DNA of 64,000 nucleotides from Cyanomargarita calcarea GSE-NOS-MK-12-04C (GCA_019359595.1 JAHHGZ010000027.1:51303-115302); one strand, 5' to 3'. Counted from the stretch's first letter, positions 46,845 through 57,287 are shown. Notes: generated by a model from the letters alone, not told the origin. Program-made: numbers and translations.

Positions 46845-48293
46845 ATGCAACTAGACGATTTGATATCAATTAATAATGTAGAAAGTCAAGCATGGGAAGC
46901 GCTGGAAAAATCGATTATTTATTATCAGGGACGTCCAATTGGAACAGTAGCAGCCTACGATAAATCGATAGAAGCGCTGAATTACGACCAGGTATTTATT
47001 CGAGACTTTGTATCTTCGGCATTACTTTTTTTAATTAAAGGTAAACCGGATATTGTCCGTAATTTCTTAGAAGAAACCTTAAAGTTACAGCCAAAAGATA
47101 GGCAATTGGATGCTTATAAACCAGGTCGTGGTTTGATCCCAGCGAGCTTCAAAGTTGTATGTCATGGGGAGCAAGAGTATTTAGAAGCCGATTTTGGCGA
47201 ACACGCGATCGCCAGAGTGACACCAGTTGATTCTTGTCTATGGTGGATTCTTTTGTTGCGGGCATATGTAGTTTCGACCAAAGATTTTGCCCTGGTTCAC
47301 AGACCGGAATTCCAAGAGGGAATCCGGTTGATTATGGAACTGTGTTTGGCAAATCGCTTTGATATGTATCCAACACTGTTGGTTCCCGATGGTGCTTGTA
47401 TGATTGACCGTCGAATGGGTATATATGGGCATCCTTTGGAGCTTCAAGTTTTATTTTATGCGGCATTACGGGCGTCTCGTGAGTTGCTAATATGTAAAGG
47501 CAATCAAGATGTTGTAGCGGCAATTGATAATCGTTTACCTTTGTTATGCGCTCATATTCGTCAGCATTATTGGATAGACATAAATCGCTTGAACGCAATT
47601 TATCGCTTTAAGGGTGAAGAATATGGCACAAAAGCAGTAAATCTTTTCAATATATATGCCGATTCTCTTCCCTATTATGAATTAGATAAATGGTTGCCGA
47701 AAAAGGGTGGTTATCTAGCAGGTAATGTGGGGCCATCACAGATGGATACTCGCTTTTTTTCCTTAGGTAACTTGATGGCGATTATTTCAGACCTTGCGAC
47801 TGAGGAACAGTCACAAGCGATTATGAATCTCATCGAAGAGCGATGGGATTATTTGGTAGCAGATATGCCGATGAAAATCTGTTTCCCGGCCTTAGAAAAT
47901 GAAGAGTATAAAATTGTAACTGGATGTGACCCGAAGAATATTCCTTGGTCGTATCATAATGGTGGCAGTTGGCCTGTTTTAATGTGGATGTTGTCAGCTG
48001 CGGCAGTCAAAACTAACAAAACATATTTGGCAGAAAGAGCAATCGAAATTGCCGAAGCTCGTCTTCTTGATGATGAGTGGCCGGAGTACTACGATGGAAA
48101 GAAAGGGCGACTGATGGGCAAACAAGCCAGGAAAAATCAAACATGGACAATTACTGGGTTCTTGTTAGCAAAAGAATTGATGAGAAATCCGACTTATTTA
48201 CCACTAATAAGTTTTGACGAATTACCTGCAGAGCTTGTTTCTCGGGCCTGCGAGTTTGAAATCGGCAGTGTAGACACCTATTCATCTCGCTAG
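46845..48293 (+). CDS. Alkaline/neutral invertase, GH100 (first of two)
   Basis: This enzyme hydrolyses sucrose to glucose and fructose in the cytoplasm. These 482 residues match cyanobacterial A/N-invertases throughout. From memory of Anabaena InvA, the catalytic residues are Asp188 and Glu414; here D188 (CMIDRRMG) and E414 (EWPEYYDG) fall on the same numbers. Other marks are [13 protein letters not shown] and the substrate-contacting region KICFPAL. In Anabaena, invertases feed vegetative sucrose into heterocyst metabolism. The second copy at 48928 is closely similar. A terminator follows at 48408. Confidence 0.95.
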   Translation: MQLDDLISINNVESQAWEALEKSIIYYQGRPIGTVAAYDKSIEALNYDQVFIRDFVSSALLFLIKGKPDIVRNFLEETLKLQPKDRQLDAYKPGRGLIPASFKVVCHGEQEYLEADFGEHAIARVTPVDSCLWWILLLRAYVVSTKDFALVHRPEFQEGIRLIMELCLANRFDMYPTLLVPDGACMIDRRMGIYGHPLELQVLFYAALRASRELLICKGNQDVVAAIDNRLPLLCAHIRQHYWIDINRLNAIYRFKGEEYGTKAVNLFNIYADSLPYYELDKWLPKKGGYLAGNVGPSQMDTRFFSLGNLMAIISDLATEEQSQAIMNLIEERWDYLVADMPMKICFPALENEEYKIVTGCDPKNIPWSYHNGGSWPVLMWMLSAAAVKTNKTYLAERAIEIAEARLLDDEWPEYYDGKKGRLMGKQARKNQTWTITGFLLAKELMRNPTYLPLISFDELPAELVSRACEFEIGSVDTYSSR

Positions 48294-48407
48294 GGTTGGA
48301 TTTTATGAATCTCTACACTTAAATCATTAGACATCTGTGTCGAGGGTGCGTCGAGGGTGCGGTTAATTATTTATTTTTTGGCAATGAGTGTAAGAACTCT
48401 ATTGATA

Positions 48408-48436
48408 AGCCCCCTCGTTATCGCAGGGGGTTTTTG
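48408..48436 (+). terminator. Rho-independent terminator of the first invertase
   Basis: GCCCCCT and AGGGGGT form a stem with a 9-base loop (CGTTATCGC), followed by TTTTTGCTT. It lies ~115 bp after the stop codon, so the two invertases are separate transcription units. Confidence 0.8.
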
Positions 48437-48580
48437 CTTATTGTCGAAATAAGCTGTTCCACATTTATTTTGCACATTCGGGCGGGCAGGGATGCCCACC
48501 CCACAAGAGTTATAGCTTAATTACCCCTTCAGAAGGGAGCGACCGATGGATGCTTCTTCCAACAATGCTCTTAGCCCGTG

Positions 48581-48641
48581 ATACCAATTCTGTATGAAGA
48601 TGCACATAATCAAGACCCCCCTGTAGTCCCCCCTTGGCAAG
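48581..48641. repeat. 61-bp dispersed repeat, copy 2
   Basis: This is the inverted copy of 5-65, identical over 61 bases. It continues into CAGGGACGGCGTAGCCGGGG, another palindromic block. A 67-codon ORF across it (48521-48724) shows the same shared peptide as the ORF at the window start, so both ORFs are by-products of the repeat. Confidence 0.85.
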
Positions 48642-48927
48642 CAGGGACGGCGTAGCCGGGGGGTAATATATGCAGCTTCACAAAGAAACGGTATGAGTAG
48701 GCAAATGCGCCCTTTATGAGACATTGAGGGGAAAATCGCTGCCAGACCTAATCTCTCCCCTTGAATTCGCTCTTGTTTATTAGATATTGTAAAAAGTTAG
48801 ATTAAGAATTCAGGAGGTATTTTTATAATTTGATATAAGATATACCGGAACGAATAATTTATGGAATAGAGAAAGAAGAGGTATATCTACCGCGACAGGA
48901 ATATTAGTTTCAGGAGTTATATTCTCG

Positions 48928-50346
48928 ATGCCACAAGATGAATTAGTAACATCTCAAGAGATAGAAAAACAGGCATGGCAATTACTAGAAAACTCAATAG
49001 TTTATTATCAAGGTCGTCCTATTGGTACGATAGCGGCTTGCGATGATTCGCAAGCTGCTTTGAATTACGACCAGGTATTTGTGAGGGATTTTGTTTCTTC
49101 GGCATTACTTTTTCTGATCAAGGGTAGAACCGATATTGTTCGATATTTTCTGGAAGAAACCTTAAAGTTACAGTCAAAAGAAAGGCAATTGGATGCTTAT
49201 AAGCCGGGTAAGGGTTTAATGCCAGCCAGCTTTAAAGTAGTAATTGAAAATGGTCAAGAAAGTTTGCAAGCTGATTTTGGCGAACATGCGATCGCTAGAG
49301 TGACACCAGTTGATTCTGGTTTGTGGTGGATTATTTTGTTGCACGCTTATGTGAAAGCGACAAAAGATATAAAATTTGCGCTGCAACCGGAATTCCAGAA
49401 AGGAATTTTGTTAATCATGGAACTGTGTTTGGCAACAAGGTTTGATATGTATCCGACGCTATTAGTTCCTGATGCTGCTTGTATGATTGACCGTCGCATG
49501 GGTATTTTTGGCTATCCCATAGAAATTCAAGCTCTATTTTATACGGCATTGCGTGCGGCAAGAGAATTGGGAGTTTGTGCCGGCGATACAGAAATTGTTT
49601 CCGCAATTGACGATCGCTTGCCTTTGTTAAAGCACCATATCCGGCACCATTATTGGATAGATATTAATCGTTTGAATGCAATTTATCACTTCAAAGGTGA
49701 AGAATATGGCACAAAAGCAGTTAATCAATTTAATATTTATGCAGATTCACTTCCTTATGATAAATTCGATATGTGGCTGCCTAGAAAAGGTGGTTATTTC
49801 GCAGGTAATGTGGGCCCATCCCAATTGGATACTCGCTTTTTTTCGTTAGGGAATTTGATGGCGATTATTTCTTCTTTGGCAACTGAAGAACAGTCGCAAG
49901 CAATTATAACTCTGATTGAGGAACGATGGGATAACTTGGTGGGACATATGCCGATGAAAATTTGTTTCCCCGCTTTGGAAGGTGAAGATTATAGAATTGT
50001 CACTGGTTCTGACCCCAAAAATCGCCCTTGGTCGTATCATAATGGTGGTAATTGGCCTGTCTTAATGTGGATGTTGGCAGCGGCTGCGATAAAAACAGGT
50101 AGAAATCATCTGGGGGAAAAAGCAATTGAGATTGCCGAAGCTCGCATCATGGAAGATGAATGGTCGGAATATTACGATGGTAGCAGAGGATTATTAATTG
50201 GTCGGGAGGCTCGGAGATATCAAACTTGGACAATTACTGGGTTTTTATTAGCAAAGGAATTGTTGCGAAATCCCGATGTTTTGGGATTGGTTAGTTTTGA
50301 TGAATTCCACCCAGATACGGGTTCTACTAATGCATGTGAATTGTAA
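48928..50346 (+). CDS. Alkaline/neutral invertase, GH100 (second of two)
   Basis: This is the paralogue of the gene at 46845, 472 residues, with the same domain throughout and no gaps before residue 145. D188 (CMIDRRMG) and the acid position in EWSEYYDG (E414) are kept, so it should be active. Differences are concentrated in the N-terminal 25 residues, in about 140-155 and at the C-terminus. It has its own ~290-bp leader after the inserted repeat, so it can be regulated separately. In Anabaena two such enzymes (InvA, InvB) are encoded far apart; a tandem pair here points to a local duplication. Confidence 0.95.
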   Translation: MPQDELVTSQEIEKQAWQLLENSIVYYQGRPIGTIAACDDSQAALNYDQVFVRDFVSSALLFLIKGRTDIVRYFLEETLKLQSKERQLDAYKPGKGLMPASFKVVIENGQESLQADFGEHAIARVTPVDSGLWWIILLHAYVKATKDIKFALQPEFQKGILLIMELCLATRFDMYPTLLVPDAACMIDRRMGIFGYPIEIQALFYTALRAARELGVCAGDTEIVSAIDDRLPLLKHHIRHHYWIDINRLNAIYHFKGEEYGTKAVNQFNIYADSLPYDKFDMWLPRKGGYFAGNVGPSQLDTRFFSLGNLMAIISSLATEEQSQAIITLIEERWDNLVGHMPMKICFPALEGEDYRIVTGSDPKNRPWSYHNGGNWPVLMWMLAAAAIKTGRNHLGEKAIEIAEARIMEDEWSEYYDGSRGLLIGREARRYQTWTITGFLLAKELLRNPDVLGLVSFDEFHPDTGSTNACEL

Positions 50347-50582
50347 TAGACCTACCTAAATAGGGTGTCTTGAAGAGTGATTTTTATTAATGAAGGAGGA
50401 AGTCTTAATTAATTCTTAGCATAAAGCAGCGCTAACTCCCAAGGGGAAACGCTCCTTTGAAGGTTTATAAGCTTCTTCCTTGTATGGGTGAAAAATCAGG
50501 AACACTACCAAATAACAATCAAATGTAAAATTTAGAAGAAACAAGTAAACTCTTGGAAACTTTGTCAGAATAAAGATGAAAG

Positions 50583-50795
50583 TTAACAAGCAAGAAAAAG
50601 AAGCATAATTTTTTGGATAAAGTCTTGAGGGAGAAATCCAAAAAACATTAAGATAATGATAATTACTAAAATAGTAACTGAATAACTAAAGACTGTATTG
50701 AAAAGTTTGATTAAAGTCTGAAAAATTAGCCATATAACAATTAGTTCGGCAATCAAGATGGTGAAACTCGTTGACATCATTTTGGTTAGTTGCAA
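50583..50795 (-). CDS. Small membrane protein of unknown function
   Basis: This 70-residue protein has two strongly hydrophobic helices (about 9-30 and 38-55) with a short loop. The end, FLPQDFIQKIMLLFLAC, is less hydrophobic. No family is recognised. It is convergent with the second invertase. The codon content is A/T-rich, so chance coding cannot be excluded. Confidence 0.4.
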   Translation of the reverse strand: MQLTKMMSTSFTILIAELIVIWLIFQTLIKLFNTVFSYSVTILVIIIILMFFGFLPQDFIQKIMLLFLAC

Positions 50796-50866
50796 TATTA
50801 GTATAACTAGGAAAAAAATTACGCAGAGTCCACAGAGTTTGGGAGAGTTTTTGCTTCCGTCCTACT

Positions 50867-51724
50867 CTACAAACCCATTGAATATAAAATCAGACGGTCA
50901 TACATTTTATCGGGCAAAATATGCTTGAGGAATGCTGCGATTTTGGCGTCTTGTCCAACCAAATAGCGAGTCCGAGGCTTTGCAGCAGTCAGCGCATGGA
51001 CAACAGCAACTGCTACAGTATCTGCAGGAATTCCTGATAATGCCATAATTCCCGTTTTTTTTCGGACAATCTTCATCGCATCACCGTAGAGATTTTGTGC
51101 GGTCACAGGGAGATTACTGAGTGCGATATCGACAGATGCAAAGGACTTTTCCCAAATTGGGGTCGCGATCGCACCCGGTTCTATAATTGAAACCGAGATT
51201 CCCCAAGGTCGTAACTCCATCCGCAGCACGTCGGTGAGTCCTTCGAGGGCAAATTTTGAGATATTATAAGCTCCGAGAAACGGAGTCGCACTACGACCGC
51301 TAATCGAACCCATATTCACAATTCGACCCTTCGTAAGACGTAATAAACCAAGAAATGCTTGTGTCACTGCTAATTGTCCGGTGACATTCACTTGCATCTG
51401 CTGTTCAAATTCTGCAATTGGGATTAATTCTAACGGACTTGGGATGGAAATTCCGGCATTATTCACCAAACCAAAAAGTCCGCGATCGCCTACTGTCTGT
51501 GTCACTATTTCAACCGCAGATGCAATCGACTCCGTATCAGTGACATCTAAAAAAATAGGAGTGAGTCTTGGTGATGCTTTCTGTTTAAGTTTTTCAGCAT
51601 CACTATCTTTCCGCACCCCAGCAAAGACTGTGAATCCCAATTTGTCTAAACGTAACGCAGATGCTTCACCAATTCCTGTTGATGCTCCTGTCACCACAAC
51701 TGGACGTTGAGTTTGTGCAATCAT
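50867..51724 (-). CDS. Short-chain dehydrogenase/reductase (SDR)
   Basis: A classical SDR oxidoreductase of 285 residues. The NAD(P)-binding motif is TGASTGIG at 13-20, followed by NNAGIS, the catalytic Ser in GSISGRSA and the Tyr-x3-Lys pair in YNISK. The C-terminal half carries IIEPGAIATPIWEKS. The substrate is not known; members with this pattern include retinol/steroid-like and polyketide-type reductases. It is a single gene with a weak leader. Confidence 0.9.
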   Translation of the reverse strand: MIAQTQRPVVVTGASTGIGEASALRLDKLGFTVFAGVRKDSDAEKLKQKASPRLTPIFLDVTDTESIASAVEIVTQTVGDRGLFGLVNNAGISIPSPLELIPIAEFEQQMQVNVTGQLAVTQAFLGLLRLTKGRIVNMGSISGRSATPFLGAYNISKFALEGLTDVLRMELRPWGISVSIIEPGAIATPIWEKSFASVDIALSNLPVTAQNLYGDAMKIVRKKTGIMALSGIPADTVAVAVVHALTAAKPRTRYLVGQDAKIAAFLKHILPDKMYDRLILYSMGL

Positions 51725-51843
51725 GCATTTGAAGAACGAAAATTCTAATATTACTTAATGCTAGGAAAAATATTGTTATCTACAAGCAATATGTCTTTTC
51801 ATATTTGCCAGTTGCTCCCGTGAACAGAAACTGCCTGAATCAG

Positions 51844-52018
51844 CAACAAGAGCGTATTTTGAGCGTTGCTGAATTGAGGTATGAATTACCCTCACCCCCA
51901 ACCCCTCTCCCTTGGGGAGAGGGGAGCTTTTAATTCTTGTCCCCTCTCCCCAAGGGAGAGGGCTAGGGTGAGGGTAAATTTAGCAATTCATACCGGAATT
52001 CAACAAGAGCGTATTTTG
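51844..52018. mobile_element. MITE-like repeat, copy 2, flanked by 18-bp direct repeats
   Basis: The core (51864-52005) is the inverted near-identical copy of 11197-11345. CAACAAGAGCGTATTTTG stands at 51844-51861 and again at 52001-52018, flanking the core. This looks like a duplicated target or a repeat that arose with the element. It also creates a false N-terminal extension for rsmB. Confidence 0.75.
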
Positions 52019-52054
52019 TTTTATCCTGATTATTGCACGCATCCCAAATTTCCA

Positions 52055-53431
52055 ATGGTTCAGCCCAATGCCCGTCAGCTAGCTTTTATCGCCTTACGAG
52101 AGGTTCACAAGGGGGCTTATGCTGATGTTGCTTTAGATAGAGTGTTCCAAAAAGTTGAGCCGAATACAGATAAGCTCCACTCAGACCCCCGGTATCGCCG
52201 TTTGGTGACAGAGTTAGTTTATGGCTGTACCAGAAGGCAGCGCACTCTCGACGCTCTGATCGACCAACTCGCGAAAAAGAAATCCCACCAACAACCAAAA
52301 GAATTACGCACCATCTTACATCTAGGCTTATACCAACTTTGCGCATCTGAAAGAATTCCCGCTTCAGCCGCTGTGAATACTACCGTCGAACTTGCGAAAG
52401 AAAACGGTTTTCCTGGACTCTCAAGTTTTGTTAACGGTTTGTTACGCCAGTATATTCGTAATTCAGAGAACTCCACCTCCCAAGTTGCCCTAAATTTGCC
52501 AGAAAACCCGGTGGAACGCTTGGGGATTTTACACAGTTTCCCCGACTGGATTGTTCAAGTTTGGTTGGAACAATTCGGTTTTCCAGAAACTGAACAACTG
52601 TGTGAATGGATGAATCAAACACCAACGATTGATTTACGAATCAACCCGCTAAACATTTCTCTTTGTGAAGTAGAAGCAGCCTTTGAATCGAATGGTGTTT
52701 TAGCCAGACGAATTCCTCACCTACCGCAAGCTTTACGTTTGATTGGTAGCAGTGGTGCAATTCAAAATTTACCTGGTTTTAATGAAGGTTGGTGGAGCGT
52801 ACAAGATAGCAGTGCGCAACTAGTAGGCTATTTACTCGACCCCCAACCAGGTGAGGTGGTGATTGATGCTTGTGCTGCACCGGGGGGAAAAACAACCCAT
52901 ATTGCTGAATTAATGGGGGATAAAGGAACAATTTGGGCTTGCGATCGCACTGCTTCCCGTCTGCGCAAACTTCAGGAAAATTCTCGTCGCTTGCAACTAA
53001 AATCTATCCAAATTTGCACCGGAGACAGCCGCAGCCTTCCCCAGTTTATAAACTCCGCCGATAGCGTATTACTGGATGCACCATGTTCTGGCTTGGGAAC
53101 TCTCCACCGTCATGCTGATGCTCGTTGGCGACAAACACCGGAGTCTGTCCAAGAATTATCGGTACTGCAACAAGAACTACTAGCACATACTTCGACTTTT
53201 GTCAAACCAAATGGAGTATTAGTTTACGCTACTTGTACGTTACATCCAGCAGAAAACGAAAATGCGATCGCGTCATTTTTAGCCAGTCATCCTCATTGGC
53301 AAATTGAGCCACCTAGTGCTAATTCACTATTAGCAGCGTATTCCAAGCCACAAGGATGGATTAAAGTATTGCCCCACCAACTAGACATGGATGGTTTTTT
53401 TATGGTGCGCTTAAGAAAAACTAACACTTAA
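52055..53431 (+). CDS. rsmB: 16S rRNA (cytosine 967-C5)-methyltransferase RsmB
   Basis: RsmB (Sun) methylates C967 of 16S rRNA. The N-terminal NusB-like domain (about 1-140) begins MVQPNARQLAFIALREVHKG. The methylase has the SAM motif VIDACAAPGGKTTHIAELM, the motif LLDAPCSGLGTLHRHADARW with the helper Cys, and the second Cys in YATCTLHPAENE. I start at ATG 52055: the frame opens upstream at 51881, but those 58 codons come from the inserted repeat and are not RsmB-like. The length, 458 residues, is then normal. Confidence 0.95.
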   Translation: MVQPNARQLAFIALREVHKGAYADVALDRVFQKVEPNTDKLHSDPRYRRLVTELVYGCTRRQRTLDALIDQLAKKKSHQQPKELRTILHLGLYQLCASERIPASAAVNTTVELAKENGFPGLSSFVNGLLRQYIRNSENSTSQVALNLPENPVERLGILHSFPDWIVQVWLEQFGFPETEQLCEWMNQTPTIDLRINPLNISLCEVEAAFESNGVLARRIPHLPQALRLIGSSGAIQNLPGFNEGWWSVQDSSAQLVGYLLDPQPGEVVIDACAAPGGKTTHIAELMGDKGTIWACDRTASRLRKLQENSRRLQLKSIQICTGDSRSLPQFINSADSVLLDAPCSGLGTLHRHADARWRQTPESVQELSVLQQELLAHTSTFVKPNGVLVYATCTLHPAENENAIASFLASHPHWQIEPPSANSLLAAYSKPQGWIKVLPHQLDMDGFFMVRLRKTNT

Positions 53432-53585
53432 GGGGGAATACTGTTTACGACTGTAAAATTAACTTTTAGTCATGAGTCAGTGGTCAACAGTCAATAGTCA
53501 ACGTCTTTTTGGGAGGCTTCATAAGAATAAAATAGCTTGCTTCCCCAAAGGGTATGACAAATGACATCCGACATAGGGTAAAAAG

Positions 53586-54005
53586 ATGGTTAATAACTCT
53601 AGCGTAAAAAGCTTAATTAAAATTTTGATTGGAGCGGCTTGGATTGATGGTGTAATTCAGCCTGAGGAGAGGCAATATCTGCGTCGAATAGCACAAGAGA
53701 ATGGTATTGCTACCGACCCAGAGATTAAGCCTTGGTTGTATGAATTGATTCCCGTACAGCCAGCACAATGCTACGAATGGGTAAAAGAATATTTAGGTTC
53801 TAGCCCAAGTACTGAAGATTACCAAAACCTACTCCAAGCTATCAGTGGCTTAATTTACAGCGATGGAGATGTAGCGATTGAAGAAGCCAAACTCTTGACG
53901 AAATTACAACAAATTAGTACCAGTGAGTCAACCCAAGCTGGTTCTAATAACATTCTTAAACAAATTCAAAAGCTTTACCGTCGTTGGGTTGATGTTCAAG
54001 ACTAA
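53586..54005 (+). CDS. TerB family protein
   Basis: This 139-residue, all-helical protein has a TerB-like fold: IKILIGAAWIDGVIQPEERQ, then YLRRIAQENGI, and later ISGLIYSDGDVAIEEAKLL, with the acidic loops that may bind a metal. TerB-like domains act in stress and envelope responses; the role in cyanobacteria is not known. It follows rsmB by ~155 bp on the same strand. The stop is followed at once by an STRR. Confidence 0.75.
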   Translation: MVNNSSVKSLIKILIGAAWIDGVIQPEERQYLRRIAQENGIATDPEIKPWLYELIPVQPAQCYEWVKEYLGSSPSTEDYQNLLQAISGLIYSDGDVAIEEAKLLTKLQQISTSESTQAGSNNILKQIQKLYRRWVDVQD

Positions 54006-54062
54006 TAGGAGTTAGGAGTTTGGAGTTAGGAGTTAGGAGTTTGGAGTTTGGAGTTAGGAGTT
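54003..54062. repeat. STRR heptamers (GGAGTTA, GGAGTTT)
   Basis: About eight heptamers alternate between GGAGTTA and GGAGTTT. Similar inverted units CTAACTC stand at 54341-54373, and more at 54701-54746. Confidence 0.85.
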
Positions 54063-54381
54063 ATACCAATTCTGTGTAAGGCTGGGCTAAATAAATGTAG
54101 TCTGGCTGAGGCTATAAACCTTGTGGAGACGTTATGTGTAACCTCTCTACAGTTGGAAAGTAAAGCGCATCTTCGTATGTAGTAGTCCTAAATCGTAAAC
54201 TCGAAGGGCTGGCTTGACCGATGTGAAAATTTAGATCCCCAACTTCTTTTAAGAAGTCGGGGATCTAGATACCACGGTTTTATGCCAACACAAATGATTT
54301 AGAAACGCTATATAAATGTTATTAGAAGTTATGAGTTATTAATTTCAAACTCCTAACTCCTAACTCCTAACTTTTGACTTT
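54063..54381. other. Intergenic region between the TerB-like and Psb35-like genes
   Basis: No gene. A palindrome (GATCCCCAACTTC/GAAGTCGGGGATC) spans 54233-54268, and the right end holds CTAACTC heptamers. It starts with TATACCAATTCTGT, which is also the end of the 61-bp repeat. Confidence 0.5.
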
Positions 54382-54582
54382 TTAAATTCCTGGATTTTCT
54401 TCTTTCTCAACTTTGGGCACAATGTCAGGACGTTCTTTATTTTCCCAACCGGGTGGACGCTTGGAGTTGTACCAAGCGATTGAACCAATTGTTACAGCCG
54501 CAATAAAACCAACGACATATACCAAAACAAAAGCCAAAGGGAAATGAGGTTCTGCTGCTACGGCTTGCATCACTAAATGCAT
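54382..54582 (-). CDS. psb35: Small membrane protein, probable photosystem II assembly factor Psb35
   Basis: This 66-residue protein has one membrane helix (about 15-40, FPLAFVLVYVVGFIAAVTIG) followed by SIAWYNSKRPPGWENKERPD. The pattern, a helix and then a conserved WYNSKRPxGWE segment, fits the small cyanobacterial Psb35 family, which in Synechocystis binds CP47 and high-light-inducible proteins during photosystem II assembly. The identification is from memory of that family and is not certain. It lies ~180 bp after the PBP gene on the same strand, as a separate unit. Confidence 0.6.
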   Translation of the reverse strand: MHLVMQAVAAEPHFPLAFVLVYVVGFIAAVTIGSIAWYNSKRPPGWENKERPDIVPKVEKEENPGI

Positions 54583-54758
54583 GAGTATATTCTCCTAATT
54601 TGGGCAACGTTAATTAAGACAGTAAAAAAAATAATGTACTGCCTGCATCCCCCAAAAGAAACAAGCAAGAGGAGGAGATTTTGAATTTGGGGGATAAGAT
54701 AAGTTAGGAGTTAGGAGTTAAAAATTAATAACTCATAACTCATAACTAGAAGTTGGCC

Positions 54759-57287
54759 TTACTCCGAAGATGAATCCGGTCTAAGTCTCTCTCTCCAAGA
54801 CGGTTGACTGGATGAATCGGAAGAAGTGGGGCTGTTATTGCTACCACTCCTACCACTGCTAGAAGGTTCAGAACGTCTGCGCGATCGCACAGTTGGAGAT
54901 GAGGAATCATCGGTTCTTCTGGAACGTCGTCGTGGACGAGATGATTCACCTTCATTGCTGCTAGAATTTGATTCTTGACGGAGAGAACGACGACCAGAAC
55001 GAATTGTGGATGTGTTGTTGTCGCTGTCTTGTTGTCGCGATCGCCGTCGGATTCTGCGTCTTGGAGTGTCCTCTTGTTGGGACGACGACGATTCTGATTG
55101 GAAGCTCCTTGTGCTTCTGCGTCTGCGAGATGGACGTTCATCGTTGTTATCGTCGGAATTTTCTTGCTGAGTGCGCCTTCTTCTGTTGTTAGAATTATTC
55201 TTTGAGTCTGAATCGTCTTTATCGGGAACAGCACGATTAATAATTCGTTTAGCTTTAACGGGTTTTGCTTTGATAGTTCCTTTTCGACCTTCTAATTTTG
55301 GTCGTTCCGGGAATTTTTCTACGGGCATCCCCTTAACAGCTTCTTCCATAAATTCATGCCAGGTATAAGCAGCGCTACCACTACTACCATCAGTGGGTTT
55401 GTTGTTGTCGTTACCTAACCATACACCGGCGACTACTTGAGGAATATAACCAATAAACCATAAATCGCGGGCTTCATCTGAAGTACCAGTTTTGCCAGCT
55501 ACGGCTCTGTTATCTAATTGAGCGGGACGACCTGTACCCGACTCGACAACGTTACGCAGCATCCAGGTCATAATGCCTGCGCTGTCAGCATCAAGGGCAC
55601 GTTTTGGCGTAAAAGTATCAGATGTCCAGACGACTTCTCCCCGACGGTTGAGGATGCGGCGGATACCATGTGCTTCGGTGTGCAAACCGGTCGTCGCAAA
55701 GCTGCCGTAAGCGCTGGTTAATTCTAGTAAATTCACCTCATTAGAACCCAGAGCCAAAGAATAAGTAGGTTTGAGTTCCGATTTTATCCCCATGGAGTGA
55801 GCAAGGTTAATGGTAGGGTCAAATCCCACTTTCATCAATACCTTCACCGCGACTATATTAATAGATTTGGTGAGGGCTTCTCGCATTGTCATGTAACCCC
55901 GGAAGCCTGAATCGTAGTTTTTCGGTTCGTAACCATCTACTATTAAGGGTGAATCCAAGTAGTTATCGTAAGGACTAAGACCGCTGGCGATCGCACTAGC
56001 GTAAACAAAGCCTTTAAATGTCGAACCTGGTTGACGCTGTGCTTGGGTAACCCGATTAAACTGGTACTTACCAAAATCTTTCCCTCCAACCATTGCCCGA
56101 ATTTCACCAGTCCGGGGGTCAATGGCAACCAAAGCTGCTTGCTTAAAGTTCTCCCAGCGTCCTTGATTTCGTAAGGTTTTGGCAACTGCCTTTTCTGCGG
56201 CTTTTTGCCAGGTTGGGTTGAGAGTTGTTTCCACCGTTAGACCGCCGGCTTTTAGGACTTCGGGAGAAACAAGTTTGGGCAATTCCTTTTGGATGTAGGT
56301 TGTAAAGTAGGGAGCTTGTACTTCCAATCGCTTCGGTGAACTGGGTTTGAGCGTAAGTTCCTCAGAAGAAGCCTCTTGCCTTTGTTCGGCAGTAATTACT
56401 CCATCTTCCTGCATCCGCTGCAATACCAGATTGCGTCTAGACAGAGCCGATTTTAGGTCAACAATAGGCGAGTACTTACTCGGAGCGGGGGCTAATCCAG
56501 CGATCGTTGCCATTTGGGCTAAACTCAGTTGATCCACTGTTTTGCTGAAGTATACGTGAGCCGCATCGGCGACACCGTAAGCACCAGAACCCAAATAAAC
56601 CAAATTCAGATAACGCTCTAAAATCTGGTCTTTGCTCAGTGCTACTTCCATTTTCTGCGCCAAACGAGCTTCTTTCACCTTGCGCCAGATTGTCTGCTCT
56701 TGCTTCAGAAAAAGGATTCGCGCTAATTGTTGAGTAATGGTGCTACCACCTTCCGCCACATTTTGCGATCGCAGGTTACTTAAAGCGGCTCGGACAATCC
56801 CCTGAACATCAACTCCGTTATGCTTATCAAACCTTCTATCTTCCGAGGCTATAAAAGCTTTTTTCAGATTATCGGGTATTTCCTCCAATTTCAACGGTTC
56901 CCTAGTAGCTTCTCCTTGCTGTTGCAAGATGGTATCATCGTTCGCTTTGATAGTCAGTGTTTGTTCGCGGATAATGCTGTTTATCTCAGCTTTATCTGGC
57001 AAAGTGCGGTCTATTGACGACACCCCATAGCTGACAGCAATTACACTACCAGTAAGACCCAAACCTGCCCAAAACCAATAACGACGATAAAGCGGTTTCC
57101 CAGCCCCAGGAAGTTTGCCTAATATCCCAAATGAGAGCCAACGCTTCACTTGGCTGGGCACAGGGTTTTCCTTGTTCGATATAATATGTTCGTTCTCGCT
57201 GAAGATGCCAGGTGGGGTTCCCGGCTCTTTCGCGTCAATGTTACTCTTCGTCGAGCGTTCCTTAAACCAGGAGGCAAACTTTGCCAC
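54759..57287 (-). CDS. Class A penicillin-binding protein (PBP1A-like) with long Arg/Ser tail
   Basis: A two-function peptidoglycan synthase of 842 residues. One membrane helix at about 70-88; glycosyltransferase GT51 with the catalytic Glu in ASEDRRFDKHNGVD (149) and EGGSTITQQLARILF; transpeptidase with the serine STFK at 422-425, SIN at 475-477 and KTGT at 599-602. After residue ~675 comes a tail of ~165 residues rich in Arg, Ser and Asn, with repeated RRRS/RRR clusters. This tail is far longer than in most PBPs and may contact anionic cell-wall polymers. The N-terminal ~65 residues are polar and cytoplasmic. Confidence 0.93.
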   Translation of the reverse strand: MAKFASWFKERSTKSNIDAKEPGTPPGIFSENEHIISNKENPVPSQVKRWLSFGILGKLPGAGKPLYRRYWFWAGLGLTGSVIAVSYGVSSIDRTLPDKAEINSIIREQTLTIKANDDTILQQQGEATREPLKLEEIPDNLKKAFIASEDRRFDKHNGVDVQGIVRAALSNLRSQNVAEGGSTITQQLARILFLKQEQTIWRKVKEARLAQKMEVALSKDQILERYLNLVYLGSGAYGVADAAHVYFSKTVDQLSLAQMATIAGLAPAPSKYSPIVDLKSALSRRNLVLQRMQEDGVITAEQRQEASSEELTLKPSSPKRLEVQAPYFTTYIQKELPKLVSPEVLKAGGLTVETTLNPTWQKAAEKAVAKTLRNQGRWENFKQAALVAIDPRTGEIRAMVGGKDFGKYQFNRVTQAQRQPGSTFKGFVYASAIASGLSPYDNYLDSPLIVDGYEPKNYDSGFRGYMTMREALTKSINIVAVKVLMKVGFDPTINLAHSMGIKSELKPTYSLALGSNEVNLLELTSAYGSFATTGLHTEAHGIRRILNRRGEVVWTSDTFTPKRALDADSAGIMTWMLRNVVESGTGRPAQLDNRAVAGKTGTSDEARDLWFIGYIPQVVAGVWLGNDNNKPTDGSSGSAAYTWHEFMEEAVKGMPVEKFPERPKLEGRKGTIKAKPVKAKRIINRAVPDKDDSDSKNNSNNRRRRTQQENSDDNNDERPSRRRRSTRSFQSESSSSQQEDTPRRRIRRRSRQQDSDNNTSTIRSGRRSLRQESNSSSNEGESSRPRRRSRRTDDSSSPTVRSRRRSEPSSSGRSGSNNSPTSSDSSSQPSWRERLRPDSSSE

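Noticed and set aside
48521..48724. 67-codon ORF over the dispersed repeat
   Set aside because: It shares its peptide with the ORF at the window start only because both cover the same repeat.
54746..55234. 162-codon ORF in another frame of the PBP tail
   Set aside because: Low-complexity DNA keeps several frames open; the PBP frame carries the real domains.
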